A program made the position numbers and the translations under genes. The notes under the pieces were generated by a model that saw nothing but the letters and a program-made list of their open reading frames with translations, did not search any database and was not told the origin of the DNA. A stretch of DNA of 64,000 nucleotides, from NCBI GenBank assembly GCA_022453515.1, contig JAJNNY010000017.1, forward strand, positions 186,001 to 250,000. Reading direction: 5' to 3'. Below, one piece after another: positions 1-12,201 of this stretch. Numbering within the stretch: position 1 is the stretch's first letter; each line of letters begins with the position of its first letter. The DNA is from Astrocystis sublimbata. Its lineage: Eukaryota; Ascomycota; Sordariomycetes; Xylariales; Xylariaceae.

Positions 1-2219
1 TGAGCTGCCAAAACCGCGGCGATAGTAGCTTCGAAGAAGCCCTTCATCTTGTGTACAATAGCGTAGTTTTGTTTCCCCAGGTACGTGTGATGGTAATTGT
101 AAAGCTAGCAAAAATAAGATGACGCAGAGTCTGTTGGTATATATCGTTTTCTGTGTCCTATGTTCTTCTACCGTCACGTCATATCTTCTCATAAAGGGAT
201 TAGACCCTCCGTCAATCGCAATTTCTCGGCAGTTAACATTCTACATTCCTTCTGCTAGACTTTTCTTCGCCTCACTCAATGGCACGGTTCGGCTCATCCG
301 CTACAAGACCGCTACAGGCCAGGCCAAGGGCCAAAATTTGAGCATCTATAGTCCAATCGGTAGGGATAGAATCAATATTGTTCAGATTAAACTTTATAGT
401 GGTGGGGGGTCACACCAGGCTGTTGAGAAAGGTGGATGTTGATTGGAGATCTGTGCGTTTATTACTCCAAGTCATTTCTTGAACGATAACAAGCAATTGT
501 ACGGATATGACAGTACCCTCGGGGATATATGTAACAAGAAATTGGACTAGAGAAGATTTGTCACCGGTTTTTTGTTACCGCTAGAATACCGCTTTGTTGT
601 ACAGTTGCAAATATTCGTCTAGACCATCTTATGTGGAAGTTTGATAGTCAATGATTCCGCGAGCCACAGAAAACGCATTGACGTGAGAAGGGTCTGCTGG
701 TTTCGGGCTCCCCGTTCTTCTTTTAACACTTGCACATTATTATGCCAACGGAGAGTCGGTATGTAAATGCACTACTGCTAACATTTCACATTCAAGGTTA
801 AATGCGAGCCTTGGTGAAGGAGTGGTTTACGGCGTCGTGTCAGTGTTGACATAGCTAGCATTATAATACACGTGCCGTGGGATTCATGTTGCTCAGTAAT
901 ACATATCATATATCATTGTTAGCTGCAAGCAAGTGTCGCCAATGATCAACGGATGTTTTGACAATGGAAAACGGGTGTTCACAAGTAGTAAGAAAACACA
1001 CCTAAAGATTAGGGAAGGTAAGGATGACACTATTTCGGCCCTGTGAGCCGACGAAGGGCTTATAGAATACTCATGGGGGGCGCTGAGCTGTTCAACGAGG
1101 GATATGGAACGTCGTTGTGATCGATGTGTCTTGCGTGCGATAGGTTATTGATCTGCTATGGGTCTTGCCAAATAAGAAGCCAAGGAGGGAGCTCTCCGAA
1201 AATAGGCTGAGCACGTTTGATTGGCATGCTGCTGACAGGTTTAATTAAGAGCCTCAGAGGAGGGTTCTCCGCACATTTATCCAGATCACGCGTCAATCCA
1301 TTACGGAGTTGGTGTGCCAAGGAAGACAGTGGCTCCCTCATGCGTGACAAGATCGCTCTATCTTGCATATGTTAACAGTAATGCGGGACACCTCGTCACG
1401 ACTGACCGGTCTGTGGCCATGCTTCACATGCACATTGGCCTTAGGCTCCAAGGCGACGTCGGTAACGTTGCGGGCATGATATCAATCCAGTCGGATGGGC
1501 TTCTGATGTATGCGGGGAAGCCCCTTGCTGACGGAAAATCGTACCTCGCTTGCGGGCCCCGCCGCAAATTGTTCCTTGAGTTCCATCGTTGTTTAGTAAC
1601 AAAGATAGTCAAGACTCAGTCGCAGTTGGCAGTAAACGAGTGAAATTCTCCGAGCCGTTGGGACTTCGGGGGGTAACTCTCCAACTTCCCTTCCCAAATA
1701 TTGACTGGTAATGATTGACAAACTAGCTTCTCTGAAGCGCCTGTCACGCCGCGAATTAAATATGGCGGCAAGACATAACTGACACTAGAGGTTGATTATT
1801 GCTTACATAGAGACTATAATCAGCCTAGAGTAACAGGTTCGTCTCGGCAGGCATATTGTAGGGGACATCGCAACGGACTTCAGCCCCCTCGAAAAGTCAG
1901 GCCTAACAAGTTATCACTTCCGCGTTTCATTTCAATTGTGCTATCGTCCCGATCGCTTTGCTTCTCGGCTGACAGCCTCAAGCGGCTATCGCCTATTCTG
2001 GCCAGTCGGATGTCTTGTCAATTGCCTCCGCCAATAAACGAACTGCACAACTCTATCTGTCTTGCATCCCGGATAGTGAATCGTTATATCTCAAGCGGGC
2101 CACTGAATAAACCATTCAGAGGCCCGGCTTGGGCTTCCGGATCGGGCCCTTCTCATGTGGCCCTCAAATTCGACCGAGGGGTCTCTGTGACAGAATGTGG
2201 CTGACTGTCTGTGGCCACG
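1..2219. other. Left-edge intergenic region, no supported gene
   Basis: No reading frame here shows a recognisable domain or a consistent chain of exons. The longest open frames (about 110 codons, at 119-442 and 1314-1643 on the plus strand) have no family features. A minus-strand frame at 1156-1368 has a more protein-like composition and may be a decayed fragment; it is treated under findings. The right end of the stretch is the promoter side of the cellobiose dehydrogenase gene. Confidence 0.5.
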
Positions 2220-2233
2220 CCGGGGTTGCGGGG
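2220..2233 (+). promoter_or_regulatory. Two CreA/Cre1-like sites upstream of CDH
   Basis: CCGGGG (2220-2225) and GCGGGG (2228-2233) both fit the SYGGRG consensus of the fungal carbon-catabolite repressor CreA/Cre1. They lie 2 bp apart, about 125 bp upstream of the CDH start codon. Paired close sites are the arrangement usually reported as functional for this repressor. Repression of CDH by glucose is an inference; single SYGGRG matches occur often by chance. Confidence 0.35.
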
Positions 2234-2268
2234 CGAACCCGGTATGCATTGGTAGCTTGTAGCAATAG

Positions 2269-2276
2269 TATTAAAA
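2269..2276 (+). promoter_or_regulatory. TATA-like box of the CDH gene
   Basis: TATTAAAA lies 80 bp upstream of the ATG at 2356, the only such element in the near promoter. The distance suits a fungal core promoter with a short leader. Assignment is by position and sequence only. Confidence 0.35.
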
Positions 2277-2355
2277 GGTGAAGGGCCACACGATTATGCA
2301 GTGAAGAAAGGTGTATCTCTCTTATGGTCTTGGATGCTTTTTGATTTGCCTCAAG

Positions 2356-5279
2356 ATGCCCAGCGTCTCACGCATCGCGACTGCTCTGGCAGTCGCTGCT
2401 TGTAAGTAATGGGACAAAGCTGAATTGGGGCAATACTGACTTTCGCCAGCACTCCGAACATGCTTTGCCCAGGATCCAGTCTCGTATACGGACCCGGATA
2501 CAGCAATAGAATTTGGAACATGGGAGCAGGGTGACATGACCATCGGCATGGCACTGCCTGGCGATGCGTTGACAACCGACGCTACCGAGTACATCGGCCT
2601 TCTAGTGAGTGATCAGAGTCGCTGAGAAACACCAGAGACCACGGACTGATACGTTGGATAGAAATGTTCGACTGGGTGGTGTGGTCTATCCCATGGCGAG
2701 TCCGGACAGATGACGCAAGCCCTGCTTCTTATGGCCTGGGCCAACGGAGACGAAGTACTTACATCTTTCCGATACGCGACTGGTTACACCCTTCCTGAAG
2801 AGTACACGGGACCAGCCAACTTGACGCAGATATCGTCCAAGGTGACCGATACCGGCTTCGAGCTCTTATACCGGTGCCAGGGCTGTTTCTCGTGGGATCA
2901 CAACGGCGCAACGGGAGGCGTCCAGACAAGCTCGGGTTATCTCGTTCTTGGACGCGCCGCTTCGAAGACCACGCCCTCGGAGCCCACTTGCCCCTCGAAA
3001 ATTACCTTCAACCAGCATCAAACCTTTGGTCAATTTGGCGCGCCGTTGGAAACCCTCCCGAAAGACTCGTACGAAGCCTGGGCGGAGAAAGCCACAATAG
3101 TGGTCTCAGGGGACTGTGGCACAACTGACCCCGGCAATGGTGACCCAACTCCCGAACCGATCGCTGCTTGTCACCCAGAGATGGCCGATCAAACATTCGA
3201 CTACATCATCATCGGTGGAGGTGCTGGTGGCATTCCCATGGCCGATCGATTGAGTGAACAAGGCCATAGTGTCCTACTCCTCGAGAAAGGCCCCCCGTCG
3301 CTAGGCATGTGGGGTGGAAACATGAAGCCCCTTTGGCTCGAGAAGACCGACCTCACTCGATTCGACGTACCTGGTTTGTGCAACCAGATCTGGGTTGATT
3401 CCGCTGGAGTCGCTTGCAAAGACACAGATCAAATGGCCGGCTGTGTTCTAGGCGGTGGCACTGCTGTGAATGCAGGCTTATGGTGGAAGGTAACCAGTCC
3501 CCGATCTTGGCCAACAGTCCTAGTCGAGATACTAACGCAGAACAGGCCAACCCTAAGGATTGGGACGAGAATTTCCCCCCAGGGTGGCATGATGTCGATT
3601 TGAAAGCTGCCACTAAGAAGGTGTTCGAGCGAATCCCTGGAACTGCCGAACCTTCCGTCGACGGAAAAGTCTACCTGAACCAAGGGGTCAATCTTCTGAG
3701 CAAGGCGCTGAAGAAGGGCGGATGGACAGCAGTGGACAAGCCCAACCACTCTCCCGAGAAGAAGAACCATACCTATAGTCCAACAACATATATGTTCGAC
3801 AGAGGTCAGCGGAGTGGGCCGATGTCCACATACCTGAAGACAGCAGCTGAAAGAGACAACTTTCAGCTGTGGATGAATACACCAGCTCGCCGCGCTCTCC
3901 GAACGGGCGGTAGAATGACTGGTGTTGAGCTGGACTGCACGGTTGGGGAAGGCAAATATGGTACAGTCTCTATTACGCCAAACACCGGGCGCGTAATCGT
4001 ATCTGCTGGCACGTTTGGCTCAGCTAAATTTCTGATGAGAAGTGAGCTCCCCGCGTTTGCGCTCGTTGTTTGAATCGGCGACTAACTTGAAGCAGGTGGC
4101 ATTGGCCCGAAGGACCAACTGGAAATTGTGAAGTCGTCAGCGGATGGTCCTTCTATGGTTGGCAGCGATTCTTGGATCGATCTGCCTGTTGGTTACAACT
4201 TAGTGGACCATGTCAACGTGAGTTTTGCCGCGAGAACTTAGAAGACGGTCTTTAACAGCCCTTCCTCCCGCAGACCGATACTTTTATCACGCATCCAGAT
4301 GTGATCTTCTATGATTTTTACGAAGCTTGGACGAAGCCGATTCCTTCAGACCGATCGGCCTATCTCTGTGAGCATAGCCAGCGGCCTAATCCGAAGTGTT
4401 TGCTGCTAACTGTAGTACAGCAAACCGTAGTGGTATTCTTGCGCAATCTGCTCCTAATATCGGACCTGTGGCACGTACCTTGTTACCTGGCTGTGTACTG
4501 TGAGATTACTAATATCGGTATACAGTTCTGGGAAGAAGTCTCCGGAGCCGACGGCAAAGTGCGCCAGTTTCAATGGACGGCGCGTATAGAAGGATCCGAT
4601 CAGACTGGTAGCAACAGTGAGCGCGTTCATGCAAAATTGGGGGTCACAGTATGTGATACTAATAAACTTTAGGCACTATGATTATGAGCCAGTACCTCGG
4701 CCGTGGCTCGACCTCTCGCGGTCGCATGACTATCCGCCAGGGACTGGACACCTTTGTATCCGACCCGCCGTATCTGAAGGACGAGAACGATAAACTCGCC
4801 ATCATTGCCAGCATCGACGGTATTCGAAAATCCCTGTCCGGATATCCTAACCTGAACTTCTCGTTCCCAGCAGCGAACCAAACAACCAAGGAATATGTGG
4901 ACAGTATCGTCGTGAGCGCTAATAAACGTCGCGCGAATCACTGGTTGGGTAAGTTTAACCTCCTCCTTCAATGCCAGCTAAATATTGTCGCGAATTTAAC
5001 TGATATTTTTTGATTCTCGCAGGTACAAATAAAATGGGATTGGACGATGGCCGGAAGGCAGATGGTACAGCAGTCGTGGATCTCGACACCAAAGTGTACG
5101 GCACGGATAATCTTTTTGTTGTCGATGGGTCCATATTCCCAGGTATGGTAACCGCGAACCCCTCCGCGATGATTGTTACGGCATCAGAGAATGCCGCCAC
5201 GAGGATTTTGGCGATGAAAAACGGACCCAAAGCCAGGCCTGTTTCGCGCCGGAAGGGTGCCGTCACACTTACCCTATAG
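2356..5279 (+). CDS. Cellobiose dehydrogenase (AA8 cytochrome + AA3_1 flavin domain), no CBM1
   Basis: A secreted flavocytochrome that oxidises cellobiose to the lactone and passes electrons from FAD through a b-type heme to lytic polysaccharide monooxygenases. I read ten exons: 2356-2401, 2450-2604, 2662-3489, 3546-4041, 4096-4217, 4274-4367, 4421-4470, 4526-4616, 4673-4948 and 5023-5279. Joined they give 804 residues in one frame. Residues 1-22 look like a signal peptide. The cytochrome domain follows, with probable heme ligands Met84 (SGQMTQ) and His186 (NQHQTFG). The FAD motif GGGAGG is at 252-257. His717 (ANHW) and Asn765 (TANPSA) fit the catalytic His/Asn pair of GMC oxidoreductases. 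The protein ends shortly after the flavin domain, so there is no cellulose-binding module. One intron (4471-4525) appears to have a GC donor. The start is the first ATG giving a signal peptide. Confidence 0.93.
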
Positions 5280-5506
5280 TGGTCTAACGTCGGCCACTGA
5301 TCGGTTTGATATGCATGAGATAGTTATTCTATGTAAATAGCAGGGCATAGCCAGTTAATGTACACAGTGGTGCTGCAATGAGACATGACCTGCTAAGCAT
5401 GATATGCTTGTGCAAGCTAAACGCTGTTTTCTTCATATGTGTTCGTTGATGCGATGTCGTTCATCAGAGACTGGCTGGCACCATCCGACTAATTCCTGGT
5501 AAGTTC

Positions 5507-8251
5507 TTAAAGCCCTTGTGCGCCAGAGGAAAATAGACTTTCGAAATAAGTTGTGTCGAAGCCCTGGAAAGTCCATTCTTCCGCTTCAGCTGTCAATTCT
5601 GGCTGGGCGAGATGCGCCTGTGACCACTCGAATTGCATCATGGGCGTGGTTCCGTTGAAATCGGCAAAAGGGTTAGAATCATTACGGTCTGGAGGAAAAG
5701 ACAACAAGTGAGATCCCTCAGGCCCATGGTCCCTTTCAGTGGTTCTAAGGTGGTGTTGATGTGATGGCGCGCCCCAGTCTTGCGTGGGCATTCGGGTATT
5801 ATGTGAGGACGTGGGAGATGCCGAGAATCCATTGTTCTCGTGTTGATTTATGTATACATTGTAACTGGGCACTTTGGCTGTCGCTGAAAGGGAAGAGGAC
5901 ATTGCCGTGGCGCTGGAAGTGGCGACAGGATTAGATGTGGGCATTGTAGCTGGGACTACATGGGATTGGTGCTCATGACTCTGTGTATTCACAGATGGAC
6001 TGATATTAATCGTTCCCAAATACGGGATGTCCAGGTGAATCACTTCACCGCTGCTTTCGTTGTTCAGGCCTTCACCACCGCCACCACTTGTCATGAGATC
6101 GGCATTCAACAGCGGCAGGAGACGACCGATGATAGATGCAGCTTCACGAGCAAGCTTGTCGCCATTTTTGTCGGCCATTTGCTGAAGTTTTTCTTGTGCT
6201 TCTTTTATTAAGGCACGGTCCGCCTCTCTCCTCGAGGTCGTGGTCTGGCCATGCGTTATGGGGTCTAGGTACCCTAAAAGCAACGTCATAGAGGCCGTCA
6301 ATGCCCCATAATCTGTGTGCCGGCACGCATGCGACGTAGTGTTCATCTTGCGAAATGTCAGGAACGTGTGGAGGAGCTGCCGTGATGAGCTGACGCATGT
6401 CGCCTTGCTATAGTCCCAGCGTCGCTCCTTTGGGTCACGCAGCATATAGGGCAGATGGAGGAGGATGAGAAGGTTGTGATGATTCAGGTGTAGCATCACC
6501 TGCTGTACTACAACACTCTGAATCAGTTTTGAATTATAAGATACAGAGCGGCCGGAGTACTCCCGACGATTGTTTCTCGTCTTGGGATAAGCCCTAGCCG
6601 CGCAAAATGGAAATCAAGACGGACACAATTAAGATTACTCACTGGCACGTATGCGTTCGAGGGGATCTACATCCTCCAATAGTCTGGAAGACGGAAGTTG
6701 CCAGAACTCAGATGGAAGGTTCTGCGCAGCCGCGTGGAGATCGCAATCTATAACTTGGGTCATGCCAAATGAAGCATCACCCTTGCTGAGATTGCGTTTG
6801 ATGATGGCACCCATGACGACCGTATGCTGCTTTTCTAATTTATCAGTCGGCTCATCGTCAGGGTCGTTGCTCAAGAAGGAGTTATCATCTGTGCCAGCTG
6901 GGAGACCTAGAAGAAGCGAAAGATATCGGTCTGTGAAGTTGAGGCGAAACCAAAGTGCTTTTGCACTGACCCGAGTAAGGGGGTGGGAGGTGGAAGAAGC
7001 AGATTTCAGCGGCTTATCACCTAATTTGTCGACACCCATTAACTGAGCTACTGATATAGCGCGACGCAGCATCAGCCACGCCTTGCGGAGGTTGCCAGCA
7101 TTGGCGTGATATAGCGCTATCAGAACTAAAGCCTCCAGCCCTTCCGCATAACCAACTAGGTCATCATTGTAGGCGAAAAGGTCCGAGACCGTTGAGATGT
7201 AGTTCACCATCAGGTTACGAGCTGAGTCTTTCGAAACTAGCTTGAGGGGTGTTGCAGGATGAATTTGTTGTATGCAGTTCGCTGTTGGAGAAAAGGGTTA
7301 GAATCTATGTTGATGGAATAAACTCAACTCATGTGTTAGTCGCCTCAGTAGCATGCGTATGTAGACTTTTGCCCCCTATGATTTCTTTTTTTTGTCGAAC
7401 ATGAAAACAAAAACAACACCGGGGGGGGAAGACTCACTGAGCTGCATCAATCGCTTCGCTAATACAGCTGGGTGTGAGGACGGCGATGGGATAATCGAGA
7501 TTGAAGAAGGTCCCACAGCTCGCCCAGCAGCTACGTCTTGGTAGCGAGAGAAGATAGCTGCCACAAATGTAGCTGCCGAACTCGCTGCAACTATAGCGTC
7601 AATATCCTGCTGACAAGGAAACAAGCTGTATAACTTCTTCGATATATGCGCATGCTTGTGGCCAAGTACAGATATCTCAGCCTGGCTTGGCATTGGGATG
7701 GTACCCAACGAAGGACATACCTCACTGGATAGCTTGCTACCGTTCTGGAGCGGAAGCAGCATATCCAAGACAGGACCATTGCTGAATGCGAAAGGGCACG
7801 CATTACCATCGTCCGACCCCGGCTCAACTGACTCCAGGTCAACAAGTTCGGCCGAAGCGGGCGAAACACATGTGGAGGTCCCTCGATTATAAGTATCAGG
7901 CATGATCTTCTCGGCCAACTTCTCAAGCATTTCCTCAACACGTCCCAGACGTTGCGTTACCCGTCGATCAGGAATCGAGACATCCTGGTCGTCCGCAAAC
8001 TCTTGGCTCAGGCAATTTGAGCCGCGGCTTTCACAATTGACACAGATTGAAGCATTTCCAGAGGAGTACAAACATCGGATTTTCCGTCTTCGGCCTATTG
8101 ATTCAGGGTTCCATTATAAGCAGCCTCTTTGACAAGTCAGCAGGGGCTTGTACCTACATTCCCAGCAGCTTCGTGTTCCTTTACGAACTTTCCTTCGTTT
8201 CGGCTCAGGAGCATCGCTTTCACGAACAGACGTACGCTGTTCTCTTGGCAT
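5507..8251 (-). CDS. Zn2Cys6 fungal-specific transcription factor
   Basis: A nuclear DNA-binding regulator of the binuclear zinc-cluster class. Proposed exons, read on the minus strand, are 8251-8158, 8094-7438, 7281-6643 and 6507-5507, giving 796 residues in frame. The zinc cluster is complete: Cys29-x2-Cys32-x6-Cys39-x9-Cys49-x2-Cys52-x6-Cys59, preceded by a basic stretch (PKRRKVRK). The first intron (donor GTAGGT) falls inside the codon of Cys32; splicing restores TGC and the exact spacing, which is strong support for it. A predicted coiled segment (VTQRLGRVEEMLEKLAEK) follows the cluster. The middle region (exon 3) resembles the fungal-specific regulatory domain, with the typical LRKAWLMLRRAISVAQLMG helix. 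The C-terminal part is Ser/Thr/His-rich. Its 3' end faces the CDH 3' end 227 bp away. The second (156 bp) and third (135 bp) introns are less certain. The target genes are unknown. Confidence 0.85.
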
Positions 8252-11200
8252 TCTCGGAAATATGCGATATGACCAGATTGGGAGAGGCACAAGTCACGAA
8301 GTGAACCTGTCCGTCAACCATTGGACTTGATGCCTTCAACGTCTGCATAAACGTATGTAATTCAACGTATCGGTACATGCAGCAGAGCACAATGAATGGT
8401 TACGATTTAGATTTCGTCGCGTACAAAGCAATTGTGTCGAGCTAACTAATAGTAAAAAGGCGATGTTTCCCAGCATTGCGACTGGCAATGCTTATGGAAG
8501 CATTTTGGACTGGACAGGTTGCCAAGCTATTCGGCCGAGGATGGACGAAATTTGTAAGCACCACTATTATCTAGTATTCTAGTGTCGAGTCGAGTCGTCC
8601 GAGAAACCGGACGAACTCTATACTCCTATCTAGGCACCTATTTGGGTACCTAGGTAGCTCGGTAGTCTAACTGATTCCGTGCCTAGCCCAGCATGCTCTT
8701 GGTTGGCTAGGTTAGGTACCTAAGAGGTAAGCAAGAAACCAGCCCGTAGTACGAATAATAGTTGACAAATTCCAGGCCCATATATACTACCATAGACAGT
8801 AACTATTTTTCCGATTGCATGACTACCTAAGGTCCAGCAAATTAACTGAAATGAAATGGGCAGACTCTACAAGCACAGCCCCTTGCTTATTGTATGACTG
8901 GCCTTTTCCATATCGTGTAAACAATAACTGAAATGTTGACGGAAGCTATAGATCAATATTATACTTGTTCCCGTAATGACTATCATATGGATACCTAGGT
9001 ATTCACGTAATGATCAAGTAACAAACAGTATGCACATTCTTCTATCATAGAGGATTTGCAGTCGTTAGTACTATGGTCTTCTGCCAGCATGCAGTCCGAT
9101 CCCGGGAACGCTCAATCTGATGATGGCGGTGGCAATCTCATCACTGGCCCCTCGCGAAAAGATGACATCGATTAAGCTTCGACTGTCCGCAACTTGTCTA
9201 ACGTTGGTTTTCTAGTCACCAATTCGACCACCACTGCATGCCAAGATTCGTACGTTTCACCGGGAATCATAGCCAGCCTATCAGGATTGCTCCCACTACC
9301 TGTCGCCTCACTTGCCACCCATATGCCACCTCAGAAGTTCAGTTTGTTGACGGTAGTTATCCAAAGTGACATACGTTGTATCTAGATGCAATGCCTGTGA
9401 CGTGTACGATTATCAAGATTGTGTGATATGTCTTTTTAAGCATCTAGAGATATCATCCGAGACATAACTAATATTATACTCATGGGTCAGGGGCCACTTT
9501 GTTGAGTAGGCTGTGTAATCGACAACTTGAATTCCAGCAAGACAGCATCACTCACGATGCACAGGTACCCAATGCAAATCTGTTGGTAGCCTGAAGACGG
9601 ATATTTGTTACTTGGTGTTACGCAGCAATATGCAGCAGCATGCCGCCAGCCGTTTGATTACACCGTTTTCTGAGCACGCTATATGCATAACTTATTGACT
9701 TTGTCACTAACATGTGGAAAGTGCCGTCCTAGTTTGAGGTAATGACAATGTGAATTTCTCTAGAAGAGCTGGGACGATTACCGCTGGGACAAACAACAAC
9801 GAAGCATTTGGTACTTAAACACATCCGCTGTGTGGTGATTGTCACTGGACCTAATAATGCTAGAGAAAATGAATACAGGTGCAATGAATGCGACTCCCCG
9901 TTACCTCAGTTAACAGATAATTTTTCTATCTTGATCAGCCATTAGGATCTCTTGGTGGACTAGAGTACGAGGGCCATAGTGAAGCAAAGCCCACAGAGTG
10001 GTTGATAGAGCTTCGGCCAATCTTTTTCATTGGCTCCCAAGCCGGTTTCGGTCCACGAGGCTATTCTTGATCACAAGTCTAAACATGAGGTGACGTGGCT
10101 GGGGCTTGATGTTGTACTAGAGTCCCAATGACCATTTGAGATGGCGTCAACGTTGGACGATACGTCCAATCGTTAGAGGTTCTCCGGTCGTAAATTCACA
10201 GCGTGGCAAAAAGCTAAGGGATGATACTTGCTTTACGTCCGTAGTACGATGAAGTTTGTAGGGCTGTCGAAGAAGGTAATGTCCGAGTAATTTTTCAAAA
10301 ATACCTCCGATGAAAAAGAATATAATTGATAAGTGGCATGTGTGCATCTAAAACATCTCGGGATCAAAGATATGATATTACCTGCTTATTAACATTACAC
10401 TGAATGCGCATTGCTGATAACTTCATTAGAACATAACTACTTTGATAAAACAGCAGTGAGACGGAGATACTAATGTATTTTTCTTACATACACAGCCGAG
10501 GTAGGTATCTATAGCTTTAGGGCTCGCGATCGACGAATAGAGAAGAAATTGCGCTTCACCAAGCAGAGATATGTTTGCTCCCAATCATCGCACAGTATAA
10601 CAGATACCTCCGGCGATTCCCCAATGTAATGCGCACATAATCTATGTTACATGCAGTCATGCTGTTCACTATCCCTCTATACTGTTTAAAACAGTGTGAC
10701 GTCAGAGAAATAGTCAAACCAGCTCATGAACAGCCCCCAGTTCCATCTATGAGTCATGACTAGAGGGTGGCAAGCTGCGAACCCGTTGATGTTGCGATGA
10801 GACACTTGCTAAGGGCTTGAGGAGAGGCGAGGCGGTGACCTGGATTCGTTCGTGAGTGTAATGTGTGACGATGTGGTCGTGATTGAGCGCAAAGCGGCTT
10901 GATGCATATGTTTCTGGTCACAAGACTGAGTATCTACTCTGCAAAACATAATGCTAAATTAAGCATTAGCCTTCTACCTCGACACGACTTTAAGGATCCC
11001 AATAATTAGGATACAAGAAAAAGTCCAGAAAGACCTGTTTGGGGTCTGCAGTGACTAAAATGTTTCCAGCGCAGTCATGCGAAATAAGACTATTAAACAA
11101 CTGTGTACCTAGCGGAAAGGTACCAGTAGAGTCGATCATATTCCCATCCGATAAACGAATAGTCTAGGTTTAAATGATTCGAAAGTGGCTCTTAAAGTCT

Positions 11201-12118
11201 AAAGGGTTATAGTTGACAGCTAATGTGATGTCTTTTCTCTCCCTCCCTTCTTTGCTTAATTCACTTTTTGCTTTCTTATCATCTCGAAACTGGATATGCG
11301 CAGTTTTTTTTTAGGAGAGACGAGAGTTTTCACGATGTCAGTAGGAACTTGGAAGTAGTTTGTCTTCAACAAGCCACTCTTGTGCTTATTGCATAAATAT
11401 CAATATAATAAGCCCCTTCTCCAATCTACTTGTTCGATCGGTCTGGTTGTAAGGCATATATTGATTGTATGTGTAATTCCAGAGGGCAGGTCGTCGAGTC
11501 GTATAGTGTTCTTGTGCTTGTTCTTTCATTTGTTCGCATTGCACCAGCTAGTGCAAATAGGATGTTTTAAAGCATCTATCGCCTCATCCAAACAACTTGT
11601 GCCATCCCTACTATGAACATTCCGTCTAATCATCGTAGTGCAATTCCGGTATGATTTATCTGGGACAATGATATTACGTTTTTCCTTCCACCTTTGGCAG
11701 TCATAATTAGCTACATAACTTTCCAGTTGGATTCACAAGTGTTTTTGCGTCCTATCAAGATGCATATGATAGAACAAGTACGTGTTGATTGCTTTGTCTA
11801 CTCCGAGTAGTCAAAACCATTTCTCGTCCCAAAGTCCTCGTCGGCTCTTGCGAGTGGAGAAGCAACTCGGGTTTTTATCCTTTGTACAAATACAAGTAGA
11901 GCATGCATCAATAACGCGACTCGACAGTTTCGACCTTAAATTGCAAGCCTCAATCTAAGAAGGGCCAAACAATCACCTTCATCCCACTGCACTAGGGAGT
12001 AATGTCTTGTTGACTAGTTCAACGTGCAGCTTAGCGTTAGAGGTTCTCAACACGGGACACATCCATGTACTAGGTGCATGCATGTTAGGCTAGACTAAAA
12101 GAGAGTATGCGTAGTACA
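8252..12118. other. Intergenic, no gene seen
   Basis: About 3.9 kb with only short, scattered open frames (the longest under 80 codons) and no domain signature on either strand. It includes the promoter of the zinc-cluster gene, and copies of the TACCTAGGTA-type motif near 8640, 8710 and 8993. Confidence 0.55.
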
Positions 12119-12201
12119 CGAGGCGCTGTTCGAATTAAGTGATCGTGTTCCCAGACCCACTAGTACTAGGAGCACGATCACTTGATTTGAACAGCGCCTC
12201 G
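12119..12201. repeat. Long inverted repeat able to form a 33-bp RNA hairpin
   Basis: Arms 12119-12147 and 12173-12201 are inverted copies of 29 bp differing at two positions. In an RNA transcribed from the plus strand both differences become G-U pairs. The stem can be extended inward by a further G-U and three Watson-Crick pairs (12148-12151 with 12169-12172), giving about 33 uninterrupted pairs around a 17-nt loop. No gene lies nearby. It could be a small-RNA (milRNA-like) precursor, a tiny foldback element, or a remnant with transition mutations. Confidence 0.75.

Noticed and set aside
119..442. 107-codon plus-strand frame with a hydrophobic start
   Set aside because: The start resembles a signal peptide, but nothing after it matches a family, there are no splice partners, and the length is within chance expectation.
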